DNA of 64,000 nt. Origin: Rhodocyclaceae bacterium. Its GTDB lineage: Bacteria > Pseudomonadota > Gammaproteobacteria > Burkholderiales > Rhodocyclaceae. The stretch spans positions 62,001-126,000 of the forward strand of contig VMSX01000009.1 in NCBI GenBank assembly GCA_013791905.1, in the 5' to 3' direction. Of this stretch, positions 18,646-29,034 are shown in pieces. Numbering within the stretch: position 1 is the stretch's first letter; the number at the start of each line of letters is the position of its first letter. The translations under genes and the position numbers were made by a program. Under the pieces are notes generated by a model. The model was given only the letters and a program-made list of their open reading frames with translations, ran no database searches and had not been told where the DNA came from.

Positions 18646-18987
18646 TTATTGTTGTGCTGTGGGGGTTGTCTCTGCGCGGGTTTCCAAACCGAGCCAGGCC
18701 AGGTAGTCCGGCAGGCCGCGATCGATTGGGACAGCAATTATCTCCGGAAGTTCGTAGGGGTGTTGCCGGCGGATCGCCGCCTCCAGTTCCGGGTAGCGCT
18801 CCACCGTGGTCTTGATCAGCAGTGGCACCTCAGTGGCGTTCTCGATCTGCCCCTGCCAGCGATAGACCGAGCGGCAGGGCGCGAGAATATTCACGCAGGC
18901 CGCAAGCCTGGCCTCGACCAAGGCGGTCGCCAGCGTGTGGGCGTGCTTTGCATCGGGCAGGTTGGTGAACACCAGCAAGGTTTCCAT
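18646..18987 (-). CDS. cutA: CutA, divalent cation tolerance protein
   Basis: 113 residues, the usual length for this trimeric PII-like protein. Motifs include METLLVFTNLPD at the N terminus, LVEARLAACVNI, YRWQGQIENATEVPLLIKT and HPYELPEIIAVPI. It is linked to copper tolerance genetically, though the biochemical role is unsettled. It is the first gene of the cutA-dsbD-ribE minus-strand set and stands back to back with the ClpX-like gene, 42 bases away. Confidence 0.94.
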   Translation of the reverse strand: METLLVFTNLPDAKHAHTLATALVEARLAACVNILAPCRSVYRWQGQIENATEVPLLIKTTVERYPELEAAIRRQHPYELPEIIAVPIDRGLPDYLAWLGLETRAETTPTAQQ

Positions 18988-19029
18988 GCTGCTATTCTAG
19001 CGTCTGCGCCTGCCCAGACCCTTGATCCC

Positions 19030-20055
<1,026 letters not shown>

Positions 20056-20070
20056 GAGGCGGTATCCGCT

Positions 20071-20256
20071 TCAGGTTCCAGCATTTCCCTCGGACTTTTC
20101 CTGGCGCGCTTTCCATGCCTCGTAGCACGCCAGGCCACAAAAGTTCACAAAGTAGTCGGTAGCTTCCGGGACAAAGACCTCGGACAGTGGAACCTCCTTG
20201 AGGCACGTCTCGCAGGAAACGTGTCCATCTGCGACAGGCTTGTCAGTGGCTCCCAT
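20071..20256 (-). CDS. DUF3330 small zinc-ribbon-like protein
   Basis: 61 residues. The start at 20256 is chosen because AAGGAAGGAG precedes it; the open frame extends further upstream. The sequence CETCLKEVPLSEVFVPEA, then a FCGLACYEAW block, gives four cysteines in two pairs, matching DUF3330 proteins, one of which is the small Urf2 of Tn21-type mercury transposons. Function is unknown; metal binding is likely from the cysteines. It converges on the ClpX-like gene with 15 bases between. Confidence 0.8.
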   Translation of the reverse strand: MGATDKPVADGHVSCETCLKEVPLSEVFVPEATDYFVNFCGLACYEAWKARQEKSEGNAGT

Positions 20257-20426
20257 GATTCGCTCCTTCCTTGTTGACGTTCTGTTTCCAATATAGATCA
20301 TCACCTTCCTTGGCTAGCGTGTTTCTTCCGAGGCGGGTGCCCGCCAGTTGTCAGTTTGGCCTAGGCAGGCATGAAGCACTACACTAACGCCCCTATAGTT
20401 ATTGCCACTTTCGGGGGCTTCAGCGC

Positions 20427-21479
20427 ATGCCGCATCAAGACAATTTCGACGGGTTCAAGTTGCAATTTTCCAGCGACAACACGGCCGGCATCTGCCCGGA
20501 AGCCCTTGCCGCGTTCAACGCCGCCAACCGGGGCTTCGTTCCTTCCTACGGCAACGACGGCCACACGCTGGCGGTGTGCGACCGCCTGCGCGAGATTTTC
20601 GAGACCGACTGCGAAGTATTTTTCGTCTTCAACGGCACGGCGGCCAATTCGCTCGCCCTCGCCGCGTTGTGCCAGTCCTACCAAGGCGTCATCTGCACCG
20701 ACACGGCTCATGTCGCCACCGACGAGTGCGGCGCACCGGAATTCTTCTCCAACGGCTCCAAGTTGCTGCTGTCGCCGCATCGTCACGGCAAGCTGACGGC
20801 GCAGGGCGTGCGCGAGGTCATCACCCGGCGCAGCGACATCCACTATCCACGCCCGCGGGCCCTCTCGCTGACGCAAAGCACCGAACTCGGCACCATTTAC
20901 CAGATCGGCGAAGTGGCGGGGCTGAGCCGGCTGGCGCGCGAGTACGGCCTGAAAACCCAGATGGATGGCGCCCGCTTCGCCAATGCCGTGGCCGCGCTGG
21001 GCTGCACACCGGCCGACATCACCTGGCGCGCCGGCATCGATGTGCTGTGTTTTGGCGGTACCAAACTCGGCTTGCCCTTCGGCGAAGCCATCGTCTTCTT
21101 CGACCGGGCGCTGGGCGAGGAATTCGCCTACCGCTGCAAGCAGGCCGGTCAACTGGCCTCGAAAATGCGCTTTCTTTCCACACCCTGGCTGGCAATGCTG
21201 GAGGACGACACCTGGCTGCGCCACGCCCGCCACGCCAATGCGATGGCGCGCCAGCTGGCCGACCGCCTTGCGGCGATCCCGGGCGCGGAGATGCTGCTGC
21301 CCACCGAGGCCAACGGTGTTTTCGTCAACCTGCCCGACTCCGCCATCGCCAAACTGCGCGCCGCCGGCTGGGTGTTCTACACTTTCATTGGTGGCGGCGC
21401 CCGCTTCATGTGTTCCTGGGCCACGCAGGAAGATGCTGTCGAGGCGCTGGCGCATGACATGGCGCAGGCGCTGGCCTGA
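20427..21479 (+). CDS. Low-specificity L-threonine aldolase-type PLP enzyme
   Basis: 350 residues of the fold-type I PLP family that cleaves beta-hydroxy amino acids such as threonine to glycine and an aldehyde. Visible are SSDNTAGICPEALAAF at the N terminus, VFNGTAANSLAL, the aspartate in QMDGARFANA, and the PLP-binding lysine in CFGGTKLGLPFGEA. Length is typical. The gene stands alone between the DUF3330 gene and a repeat-filled gap. Beta-eliminating lyases of the same family are similar, so substrate is not certain. Confidence 0.9.
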   Translation: MPHQDNFDGFKLQFSSDNTAGICPEALAAFNAANRGFVPSYGNDGHTLAVCDRLREIFETDCEVFFVFNGTAANSLALAALCQSYQGVICTDTAHVATDECGAPEFFSNGSKLLLSPHRHGKLTAQGVREVITRRSDIHYPRPRALSLTQSTELGTIYQIGEVAGLSRLAREYGLKTQMDGARFANAVAALGCTPADITWRAGIDVLCFGGTKLGLPFGEAIVFFDRALGEEFAYRCKQAGQLASKMRFLSTPWLAMLEDDTWLRHARHANAMARQLADRLAAIPGAEMLLPTEANGVFVNLPDSAIAKLRAAGWVFYTFIGGGARFMCSWATQEDAVEALAHDMAQALA

Positions 21480-21500
21480 CAGACAAGTATCTGACAAGAT

Positions 21501-21606
21501 AATGGCCCCCCACGCTCGCAAACCCAGCTCGCTGCCCCCCATGAAATCACCCGAAGCGGTGACGGGGGGGCGCACGCTCCCTTGGGGCGGCCCGGCAGGA
21601 GCGTGG
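21501..21606 (+). repeat. About 100-bp intergenic repeat R2, copy a
   Basis: Begins TGGCCCCCCACGCTCGCAAA, contains CCCATGAAATCACCCGAAGC and ends CCTTGGGGCGGCCCGGCAGGAG. The closing GGAG is the ribosome binding site of the lipoprotein gene at 21607. A near-identical inverted copy lies at 28814-28917 and a diverged one at 27069-27148. Confidence 0.85.
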
Positions 21607-22857
21607 ATGCGTGTCCTGACCGCTGCGTTCATCTTTCTTTTAGCCTTGGGGCTGGGTGGTTGCAGCAGCCAGCCGGAAAAGGAGCAGAAGTCGCCCGCGT
21701 CCGGCACTCTTCTTGGCAAGTCCGGCGAGTATCTCACCGCGCAGGGCCGGCGTATGGCCGATTTCGCCGGCAGCCTGGCGGGCAGCCAGGACCAGAAACG
21801 CTTTCAGGAAGAGGTGGACGCCCTCTTCGGGCAGCCACTGCTTGACCCGCTGACCCGCTACCTGGAAGAGCACTCGGGAGACGAGGCCCGGGCCACCTAT
21901 CTGGCAAAGGTTGCCAGTGAGCGTGACAGCCGCTGCCAGGCGATTGCCAAGCGTTATGCCGGCGAGGCGGCCAATCCGCAGAATCTGCAGAGGATGCAGC
22001 GCGGTTATCTGTACTCCTGCCCGGGCGAGGTCAAAACCTTCGCCAGCCGGGTTGACAGCACCAGGCCGGCCGTACCGGTCAGCCCTGTCGTACCCGATGC
22101 GGAAGCGCCCAGACCGGCCGCCATGGCTGAATCCCTCAGCCGCAAGGAAGCCAATAATTGCTATATGTTGTTCACCATCAAGAATTACCGGCAGGCGCTG
22201 GAAGCCTGCCGCGAACCTGCACAATCCGGTGATGCCCGGGCGCAGCACCATATGGCCAGCCTGGCCTTGATCAACCGTGATTCCGAGGCAGCCGCAGCAT
22301 GGGCGACGCGATCCGCCAACCAGCAGTTTGCCCCCGGCCAACTGCTGCTCGGCAATCTGTACAAGGAAGGCCAGGGCGTCAAAAAGGACAATGTCCAGGC
22401 CCTGAAATTGATGCAGCAGGCTGCAGATGGCGGACTGCCTGAAGCCCTGTATGAGCTGGGAATGGCCCATCGGCAGGGGACGGGGGCCGCGGCCAGTCCG
22501 GCCAGAGCCGTGCAATATCTGACCCAGGCCGCCAACCAGGGACATATTCCCGCACACCTGGCGCTGGCTTCCCTGTTTGAAACGGAGAATCAACCGGACA
22601 AGGCGCTTGCGTGGCTGGTGCAGGCCGCCCGCAAGGGCTCCGCCAAGGCGCAATTCCGGCTTGGGGACATCTATGCAAAGGGCCGGAGCGGAGCGGCAGA
22701 TAACAACGAAGCCTATTTCTGGTACAGCCTGGCACTGCTCAATGGTGAAAACCGGGCCAAGCCCGAGGTGGACCGGCAGGCAGCGTTTCTCACCAGCGCG
22801 CAACTGGATGCGGCGCATGCGCGCATCCAGTCCGGATTGAACGGCCAATGGCGCTGA
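21607..22857 (+). CDS. Sel1-repeat lipoprotein
   Basis: 416 residues. A lipoprotein signal ends in the lipobox LGGC with the lipidated cysteine at residue 19. After a charged region with a cysteine-containing helical part, the C-terminal half (from about residue 240) holds around four Sel1-type repeats, for example GNLYKEGQGVKKDNVQALKL, then AHRQGTGAAASPARAVQYL. Sel1 repeats mediate protein contacts. It overlaps the following GGDEF/EAL gene by ten bases, so the two probably form one signalling unit. The GGAG before the start is the end of repeat R2. Confidence 0.85.
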   Translation: MRVLTAAFIFLLALGLGGCSSQPEKEQKSPASGTLLGKSGEYLTAQGRRMADFAGSLAGSQDQKRFQEEVDALFGQPLLDPLTRYLEEHSGDEARATYLAKVASERDSRCQAIAKRYAGEAANPQNLQRMQRGYLYSCPGEVKTFASRVDSTRPAVPVSPVVPDAEAPRPAAMAESLSRKEANNCYMLFTIKNYRQALEACREPAQSGDARAQHHMASLALINRDSEAAAAWATRSANQQFAPGQLLLGNLYKEGQGVKKDNVQALKLMQQAADGGLPEALYELGMAHRQGTGAAASPARAVQYLTQAANQGHIPAHLALASLFETENQPDKALAWLVQAARKGSAKAQFRLGDIYAKGRSGAADNNEAYFWYSLALLNGENRAKPEVDRQAAFLTSAQLDAAHARIQSGLNGQWR

Positions 22858-25205
22858 AGTTTTTCGGTATGACCCGGGTCAAGCATTCCATCATGCTGAT
22901 CCTTGGTTTGCTGGTTGGCCTGTTCGTCCTGGGCATGGGCTTGCTGTCCTCGCTCAACCTGGATGTTTCGCAGCAGGCCTTGACTGAACTGCGCCAGCGC
23001 CAGATTACCGATACCTTCTATGCCAATCTGGATCGCATCAATGCCCATCACCTGTTGATGGAAAAGAATACCGCCGGTCTGGCGCGCCTGGGCGAACAGT
23101 TCCTGCGGATGAAGAACACCACGGGCGGCGACAATCGGCGGGAACTTGAGCAAGCGCTACAGCGCACCCTGACCGACTTTCCGGAAGCTAATGGCGGTGG
23201 CATCTGGTATGCGCCGGGCGCTTACACGCCGGACAACTATTCCGCGTACGGCTATCGGCACGGGGCGCAAATGATCATCCAGCGTGACGAGAGCGGATAT
23301 CACACCCAGGACTGGTATGCGCGCGTCCTGCCGCCAGACGGTGACAGCGAGAAATCCGCTGCGCTGCCGCGCTTTTACTGGACGCCGGCCTATTACAAGG
23401 ACCGCATCAACGATGTCGTCATCAGCCTGACGACACTGATGCGCGATGCCAATGAGCGCATCGTCGGCCTCGCCTCCACCGACTGGCGCGTCGACGAGAT
23501 CATCCAGCTGGTCAGCCGGGTCAAGGTGACGCCCGGGACCTTCTCGTTTCTGCTCGACAGCGAAAACCGCAATCTCTCCAGCCTCGCCGCTGCTGAGGAC
23601 GTGCTGCTGGCCCAGGAGTTGATGGATGCCATTGCGCAAAGTCGGCTGCAGGAGAAGATCGTCCGGCCGCAGCCGCAATCGGCAATCATCTCCGGCCGCC
23701 AGCTGGTGTCGCCCATGCAGACCATGACCTTGAGCGTCAGGGACCAGGACTACGCGCTCTACTTCAGTCGCACCCAGGCCGGCATGGTCTTTGGCGTGGG
23801 CGTGCCGCGCGCCGAGATCGATGCGATCCTGGTGCCCATGCGCGAAAGCAATCTGCGCATCACGCTGCTGGTCGGCAGCCTGGTGCTCCTGCTGTCCGGA
23901 CTGTTGCTCTATCTGATTGCCGGCACCCTCAAGCAGTTGCACACCCTGTATACCGACGCGCTGACCCAATTGCCCAACCGGGAAAAGCTGCTGGCAGACC
24001 TGAAGCCGTCCCAGCCGGCAACGCTGATCTTGCTGAACATTGACGCCTTCAAGGAAATCAACGATTTTTACGGGCATCTATGTGGCGACCATGTCATCAC
24101 CGCCATGGCCAGATCCCTGGGGCAGCTTCTCGCCCAGCAGTCCGCCTGGGCCGGCAGCCGCCTGTACCGCATGCCGGCCGATGAAATGGCGATCTGGCTG
24201 CCCGGCGTCCGGCCCCCGGAATCTCTGCAGCAATACATCGACGCGCTGCTTGCCCATGTCGGCAAGTTGGGCATCAAGTGGCAGGGTCAGGCCATTCCGC
24301 TGCATGTCACCCTGGGTCTGGCCGCGACCCAGGCGCAGGACAGCGCGCCAGCGGACGACGGGCAACTGCTGATCTCTGCCAGTATCGCGATGAAGCTGGC
24401 CAGACAGAACAAATCAAGCCATCTGGTCTATGATCCGGCGCACAAGGTGCGCGAATCCTACGAGCAGAATCTGCTGTGGGCCAATCGCTTGAAGCGGGCA
24501 CTGGCAGAAGGGCGCATCGTGCCATTCTTCCAGCCGATCATGGATATCCGCAGCGGCCGGATCCGCAAGTTCGAATGCCTGGCCCGCATGATCGACGAAA
24601 CGGGCCATGCGGTCAGCCCCGGGCGGTTTCTCACTGTAGCGAAAAAGATCCGCCTGTACCGCCAGATCACCCGGACCATGGTGCAGCAGAGCTTCAGCCG
24701 CTTTGCCGAGAGCGATTACGAGTTTTCCCTCAACCTCTCACTGGAAGATCTGCTGGATCCCGAGCTGACCACCTTCATCGTCAACAGCCTGAGTCAGGGC
24801 AGTCTGGCAAAGCGGGTGATCTTTGAAATTCTCGAATCCGAAGGCATCGAAAACTATGCGGCGGTAAAAATCTTCATCGATCGGGTCAAGGCGCTGGGGT
24901 GTCGCATCGCCATCGACGATTTCGGCACCGGCTACTCCAACTTCGAACACCTGCTCCGGCTCAATGTGGACATGATCAAGATCGACGGCAGCCTGATCCG
25001 GCTGCTGGATACCGATCAGAATGCTTTGACCATCACCCGCGGCATTGTCGATTTTGCCAAGGGGCTGGGCATGCAGACCGTTGCCGAGTTTGTGCACAGC
25101 CCGGCGCTGCTGAAAGTGGTGAAAGCCCTGGGCATCGATTACGCGCAGGGCGCCTGCATCGGCCTGCCTGCGGCGACTTTGGTTACCGAGGTGGAACTGG
25201 CCTGA
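22848..25205 (+). CDS. Membrane GGDEF/EAL protein with periplasmic sensor
   Basis: 785 residues. TM1 is near residues 15-35, then a periplasmic Cache-like domain of about 300 residues, TM2 near 336-358, a GGDEF-like domain and an EAL domain from about residue 542. The GGDEF signature is replaced by PADEM near residue 442, so cyclase activity is unlikely. In the EAL domain the signature reads ECLAR, but NLSLEDL, EILESEG, the metal aspartates in IDDFGTGYS and IKIDGS remain, so c-di-GMP hydrolysis is possible. The start overlaps the Sel1 lipoprotein gene; an ATG at 22869 is an alternative. Signal and target are unknown. Confidence 0.88.
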   Translation: MALKFFGMTRVKHSIMLILGLLVGLFVLGMGLLSSLNLDVSQQALTELRQRQITDTFYANLDRINAHHLLMEKNTAGLARLGEQFLRMKNTTGGDNRRELEQALQRTLTDFPEANGGGIWYAPGAYTPDNYSAYGYRHGAQMIIQRDESGYHTQDWYARVLPPDGDSEKSAALPRFYWTPAYYKDRINDVVISLTTLMRDANERIVGLASTDWRVDEIIQLVSRVKVTPGTFSFLLDSENRNLSSLAAAEDVLLAQELMDAIAQSRLQEKIVRPQPQSAIISGRQLVSPMQTMTLSVRDQDYALYFSRTQAGMVFGVGVPRAEIDAILVPMRESNLRITLLVGSLVLLLSGLLLYLIAGTLKQLHTLYTDALTQLPNREKLLADLKPSQPATLILLNIDAFKEINDFYGHLCGDHVITAMARSLGQLLAQQSAWAGSRLYRMPADEMAIWLPGVRPPESLQQYIDALLAHVGKLGIKWQGQAIPLHVTLGLAATQAQDSAPADDGQLLISASIAMKLARQNKSSHLVYDPAHKVRESYEQNLLWANRLKRALAEGRIVPFFQPIMDIRSGRIRKFECLARMIDETGHAVSPGRFLTVAKKIRLYRQITRTMVQQSFSRFAESDYEFSLNLSLEDLLDPELTTFIVNSLSQGSLAKRVIFEILESEGIENYAAVKIFIDRVKALGCRIAIDDFGTGYSNFEHLLRLNVDMIKIDGSLIRLLDTDQNALTITRGIVDFAKGLGMQTVAEFVHSPALLKVVKALGIDYAQGACIGLPAATLVTEVELA

Positions 25206-25210
25206 GCAAC

Positions 25211-25305
25211 CGCGCCGGAAAGTCGGCGCTGGCGGGATTGACCTGCCCCGTAGCGGGTACGGCGTAAATTGCCGCCTAGCCGGCCAGCGCCGACTTTCCG
25301 GCGCG
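25211..25305. repeat. Composite inverted structure built from the 24-bp repeat (copy G plus inverted half copy)
   Basis: Copy G (25219-25264, long form of 46 bp) is in plus orientation. An inverted partial copy follows at 25283-25305. With flanking bases, 25211-25233 and 25283-25305 form a perfect 23-bp inverted repeat separated by 49 bp. It lies directly after the GGDEF/EAL stop codon and could fold as a terminator. Confidence 0.8.
25219..25264 (+). repeat. 24-bp dispersed repeat, copy G (long form with CCCCG.AGCGGG insert)
   Basis: The first 19 core bases are followed by an extra segment containing TGCCCCGTAGCGGGTA and then the CGGCG end. 46 bp, one base longer than copies H and L. Confidence 0.85.
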
Positions 25306-25414
25306 CAATCGTGGCGAGCAGCGTCAGTCCAAGCAACAGCATGAGCAACGTGGCAGGCCACAGAATGGCCGGCTTTGGCAATGGCCGACTTGCTTCGGGC
25401 GCATTGGGCTCCAT
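25223..25414 (-). CDS. Possible small membrane protein
   Basis: An open frame from the ATG at 25414. It starts MEPNAPEASRPLPKP and has one clear membrane segment (AILWPATLLMLLLGLTLLATI) followed by ARRK and then residues encoded by the repeat structure. The frame runs on past 25223 into the end of the upstream gene, so the C terminus is uncertain and I give only the part outside that gene. No strong ribosome binding site is seen. It may be a real short membrane protein or chance; it is divergent from selO. Confidence 0.3.
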
Positions 25415-25496
25415 CTGATACCTGCTTGCCGCCTTTCGCCATCCGGAAGGCAATCAATCGCGCGAACAACCCGGACCGGCGGAAGTCGGACAGCCC

Positions 25497-26999
25497 ATGC
25501 CAAACATTGCCATTCCCTTCGACAACACCTACGCTCGCGACCTGCCGGGCTTCTACGCCGCTTGTCAGCCGGAGCGCGCGCCCACTCCCGCACTGCTGTA
25601 CTTCAACCACGAGCTGGCCGAGGAATTGCGGCTCGGCCTAGCCGGCCATGACGCGCCTGCCCTGGCGGCGATGTTTTCCGGCAACGCGCTGCCCGCCGGG
25701 GCCATGCCGATCGCCCAGGCCTATGCGGGGCATCAGTTCGGCAGCTTCTCGCCCCAGCTCGGCGACGGCCGCGCGCTGCTGATCGGCGAGGTTATCGACC
25801 GCTACGGCCGGCGGCGCGACATCGCCCTGAAGGGTTCGGGGCGCACGCCGTTTTCGCGCCGCGGCGACGGCAAGGCGGCGGTGGGGCCGATGCTGCGCGA
25901 GGTGCTGGTCGGCGAGGCGATGCATGCGCTGGGCATTCCGACCACCCGCGCGCTCGCGGTAGTGGCGAGCGGCGCGCCGGTGCGGCGCGAGACCCTGCTG
26001 CCCGGCGCCATCCTCACCCGCATCGCCGCGAGCCACCTGCGCGTCGGCACCTTCGAGTACTTCGCGGCCCATGGCACGACCGCGATGGTGCGCCAGCTCG
26101 CCGATTACGCCATTGCCCGCCACGACCCCGACCTGGTCGACAGCCCGCAACGCTATGCGGACTTCCTGCGCGCCGTCGCCGAGCGCCAGGCCGCGCTGCT
26201 GGCGCAATGGATGCACGCGGGCTTCATCCACGGCGTGATGAACACCGACAACATGGGCATCCCCGGCGAGACCATCGACTACGGTCCCTGTGCCTTCATG
26301 GAGGCTTACGATCCGCGCACCGTGTTCAGCTCCATCGACGCCGGAGGGCGCTATGCCTACGCGGCGCAGCCCGACATCGCCCGCTGGAACCTGGCGCGCT
26401 TGGCCGAAGCGCTGCTGCCGCTGATCGACACGAGCGAGGGCCGCGCGATCGAAGCCGCCAGTGAGGTGCTCGACGCCTTCCCGGAGCGTTACCACCAGCA
26501 CTGGCTGGCGGGATTGCGCGCCAAGCTCGGCCTCGGCGGCGAATTGCAGGAGGAAGCGGATGCCGCGCTCGGCGAAAGTTGGCTCGATCTGCTGCACGCG
26601 CAGGGGGTGGACTACACACTGGCCTGGCGGCGACTGGCGGATGCGGCGACCGGCAACGAAGCGCCGCTGCGCGCCCTGTTCGCGGCGCCACAGGGGCTGG
26701 AGCGCTGGCTGGAACGTTGGCGCGCACGTTGCGCCGCCGCGGATGCCGCCATGACGCACGACGGGCCGCCTGCCGAGTTGCGCGCACAACGAATGCGCCG
26801 GGTCAATCCCTGGCTGATCGCGCGCAACCAGCGCGTCGAGGAAGCGCTGGAGGCCGCGGAGCGCGGAGAATTGGCCCCATTCGAGCAGTTGTTGGCCGCG
26901 CTGCGGCGACCTTACGACGAGGACCCGGCGCTGGCGCGCTACGCCGAGCCGGCATCGGACGCCTTCATGGCGGACTTTCGCACTTATTGTGGTACCTGA
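25497..26999 (+). CDS. selO: SelO/YdiU, protein adenylyltransferase
   Basis: 500 residues of the SelO pseudokinase family, which transfers AMP from ATP to Ser/Thr/Tyr of target proteins under oxidative stress. Motifs are YAGHQFGSFSPQLGDGRA, LKGSGRTPFSRRGDGKA, GIPTTRALAVV, and the metal-binding region HGVMNTDNMGIPGETIDYGP. The C terminus TYCGT keeps the conserved cysteine position that is selenocysteine in eukaryotes. Length is normal. No partner gene is evident next to it. Confidence 0.95.
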   Translation: MPNIAIPFDNTYARDLPGFYAACQPERAPTPALLYFNHELAEELRLGLAGHDAPALAAMFSGNALPAGAMPIAQAYAGHQFGSFSPQLGDGRALLIGEVIDRYGRRRDIALKGSGRTPFSRRGDGKAAVGPMLREVLVGEAMHALGIPTTRALAVVASGAPVRRETLLPGAILTRIAASHLRVGTFEYFAAHGTTAMVRQLADYAIARHDPDLVDSPQRYADFLRAVAERQAALLAQWMHAGFIHGVMNTDNMGIPGETIDYGPCAFMEAYDPRTVFSSIDAGGRYAYAAQPDIARWNLARLAEALLPLIDTSEGRAIEAASEVLDAFPERYHQHWLAGLRAKLGLGGELQEEADAALGESWLDLLHAQGVDYTLAWRRLADAATGNEAPLRALFAAPQGLERWLERWRARCAAADAAMTHDGPPAELRAQRMRRVNPWLIARNQRVEEALEAAERGELAPFEQLLAALRRPYDEDPALARYAEPASDAFMADFRTYCGT

Positions 27000-27023
27000 G
27001 TGCGGCACCTGAAGACTGCCAAC

Positions 27024-27068
27024 CGCCGTACCCGCTGCGGGGCATTTCATCCTGCCAGCGCCGACTTT
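27024..27068 (-). repeat. 24-bp dispersed repeat, copy H (long 45-bp form)
   Basis: Antisense orientation. On the minus strand it reads core start, then GATGAAATGCCCCGCAGCGG, then the CGGCG end. The extra 21 bases relative to the 24-bp core keep any reading frame. It directly abuts R2 copy c. Confidence 0.85.
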
Positions 27069-27148
27069 ATTTGCCCCCCACGCTCGCCGCATTCAACAAG
27101 AGCGCGGCTCGCTGCCCCCCACGGGGGGCGCCGACTATTCCTTGGCGC
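27069..27148 (+). repeat. Intergenic repeat R2, copy c (diverged)
   Basis: Shares TGCCCCCCACGCTCGC and CTCGCTGCCCCCCACGG with copies a and b but lacks the middle part. It lies between selO and pgm, 22 bases from the pgm stop. Confidence 0.65.
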
Positions 27149-27169
27149 TAGCAGCACTGGCGCACGGGC

Positions 27170-28810
27170 TTATCCGGCCAGTGCCGCCGTCACGATCTGC
27201 TGCGCTTCGGCGACGATCTGCTGCAGGTGCTCGGCGCTCTTGAAGCTCTCGGCATACAGCTTGTAGATGTCTTCGGTGCCAGAGGGCCGCGCGGCGAACC
27301 AGCCATTTTCTGTCGTCACTTTCAATCCGCCGATGGGCGCGTCGTTGCCGGGGGCGCGGGTCTGGCGGGCGATGATCGGTTCGCCGGCCAGCGTCGCGGC
27401 ACTGACCCGTTCGCCGGTGAGCTGCTTGAAGGCAGCCTTCTGGGCAGGGGTTGCGGGCGCGTCGATGCGGATGTAATAGGGCGTGCCGTATTGGGCGGCA
27501 AGCGCCTGATAGTGGCGGCCGGGGTCCTGGCCGGTGACGGCGGTGATCTCGGCGGCCAGCAGGCCGAGGATGATGCCGTCCTTGTCGGTCGTCCACGCCG
27601 TGCCGTCGCGGCGCAGGAAGCTCGCCCCGGCGCTTTCTTCGCCGCCGAAACAGAATTCACCCGTCAGCAGGCCGCCCGAGAACCACTTGAAACCGACCGG
27701 CACTTCAAGGAATTTGCGCCCCAGCCCATTCACCACGCGGTCGATCAGGCCGGACGACACCAGCGTCTTGCCGACCGCGGCAGTTGTGGGCCAGTGCGGA
27801 CGGTGGGTCAGCAGGTAATTGATGGCGACGGCGAGATAGTGGTTGGGGTTCAGCAGGCCGACCGATGGCGTGACGATGCCATGGCGGTCGACGTCGGCGT
27901 CGTTGCCCCAGGCGATGTCGAAGCGGTCTTTCAGCGCGACCAGGCTGGCCATGGCGTAAGGGCTGGAGCAGTCCATGCGGATCTTGCCGTCATGGTCGAG
28001 CGTCATGAAGGCGAAGGCGGGATCGACCTTCGGGTTCACCACTTCGATGTTCAGGCCATAATGTTCGGCAATCGGCTGCCAGTAGGCCACTGCCGCGCCA
28101 CCGAGCGGATCGACGCCGATCTTCAGCTTGGCTTTGCGGATCGCTGCCATGTCGATCACTTCGCCCAGCGCGGCAATGTAAGGCGTCATCAGGTCGACAG
28201 CTTTCGTGGTCGGTGCGGCCAGCGCCTGTGCGTAAGGCAGGCGCTTGACGCCGCGATTGCCGTCGGCCAGCAAGGCATTGGCGCGCTGTTCGATGCGGTC
28301 GGTGACATCGGTGTCGGCCGGGCCGCCATGCGGCGGGTTGTATTTGATGCCACCGTCCTGTGGTGGGTTGTGCGACGGCGTGATGACGATGCCATCGGCG
28401 CGTGGTGCCGCCGGGTCGGCATTGTGCGCCAGGATGGCGCGCGAAATGACCGGCGTCGGCGTGTAGCCGCCATCCTTTTGCAGATGCACGGTGACACCAT
28501 TGGCGGCCAGCACTTCCAGCGCGGTCTGCTGTGCCGGTGCGGACAGGGCGTGGGTATCCATGCCGAGCAACAATGGGCCGGCGATGCCGGCGGCCGTGCG
28601 GTATTCGGCGATGGCCTGGGCAATCGCCAGAATGTGCGCCTCGTTGAAGCTGCCATTGAACGCGCTGCCGCGATGGCCGCTGGTGCCGAAGGCGACGCGC
28701 TGCGTGGCTTGCGTGACGTCCGGGGTGTTTTTATAAGCCGCCAACAGCGCGGGAATGTCGGTGAGACTGGTCTGCGGGGCCGGCTGGCCGGCGAGGGGGT
28801 GGGTGGTCAT
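27170..28810 (-). CDS. pgm: Phosphoglucomutase, alpha-D-glucose phosphate-specific
   Basis: 546 residues from the chosen start, the same length as the E. coli enzyme. It interconverts glucose 1- and 6-phosphate. FGTSGHRGS is near the N terminus, the phosphoserine loop is in [11 protein letters not shown], the metal-binding loop is [10 protein letters not shown], sugar binding is in [13 protein letters not shown], and phosphate binding is in [12 protein letters not shown]. Two adjacent ATGs exist; the second (28810) lies about five bases from the GGAGG contributed by repeat R2 copy b. Confidence 0.95.
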   Translation of the reverse strand: MTTHPLAGQPAPQTSLTDIPALLAAYKNTPDVTQATQRVAFGTSGHRGSAFNGSFNEAHILAIAQAIAEYRTAAGIAGPLLLGMDTHALSAPAQQTALEVLAANGVTVHLQKDGGYTPTPVISRAILAHNADPAAPRADGIVITPSHNPPQDGGIKYNPPHGGPADTDVTDRIEQRANALLADGNRGVKRLPYAQALAAPTTKAVDLMTPYIAALGEVIDMAAIRKAKLKIGVDPLGGAAVAYWQPIAEHYGLNIEVVNPKVDPAFAFMTLDHDGKIRMDCSSPYAMASLVALKDRFDIAWGNDADVDRHGIVTPSVGLLNPNHYLAVAINYLLTHRPHWPTTAAVGKTLVSSGLIDRVVNGLGRKFLEVPVGFKWFSGGLLTGEFCFGGEESAGASFLRRDGTAWTTDKDGIILGLLAAEITAVTGQDPGRHYQALAAQYGTPYYIRIDAPATPAQKAAFKQLTGERVSAATLAGEPIIARQTRAPGNDAPIGGLKVTTENGWFAARPSGTEDIYKLYAESFKSAEHLQQIVAEAQQIVTAALAG

Positions 28811-28813
28811 CAT

Positions 28814-28917
28814 GCCTCCGTAGGGCCGCCCCAAGGGGGCATGCGCCCCCCTGTCACCGCTTCGGGTGATTTCATGGGGGGCAGTGAGCGGGGTTTGCGA
28901 ACGTGGGGGGCCATTAG
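28814..28917 (-). repeat. About 100-bp intergenic repeat R2, copy b
   Basis: On the minus strand it reads TGGCCCCCCACGTTCGCAAA through to CCTTGGGGCGGCCCTACGGAGG, closely matching copy a throughout. The terminal GGAGG is the pgm ribosome binding site. Confidence 0.85.
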
Positions 28918-29034
28918 CGTTTCCCTTTACAAGAACAAGCGGGGTTTCCTTGCCGCTATTCTAACGGCCGACTTTTGTGCGGGCGCGTTAGTCTGGCGGC
29001 GGAACCAGCATACCGACCTCATAACCCGGACACC

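Noticed and set aside
28960-28980. Further copy of the 24-bp repeat (GGCCGACTTTTG)
   Set aside because: Only about nine core bases match; below the threshold I used.
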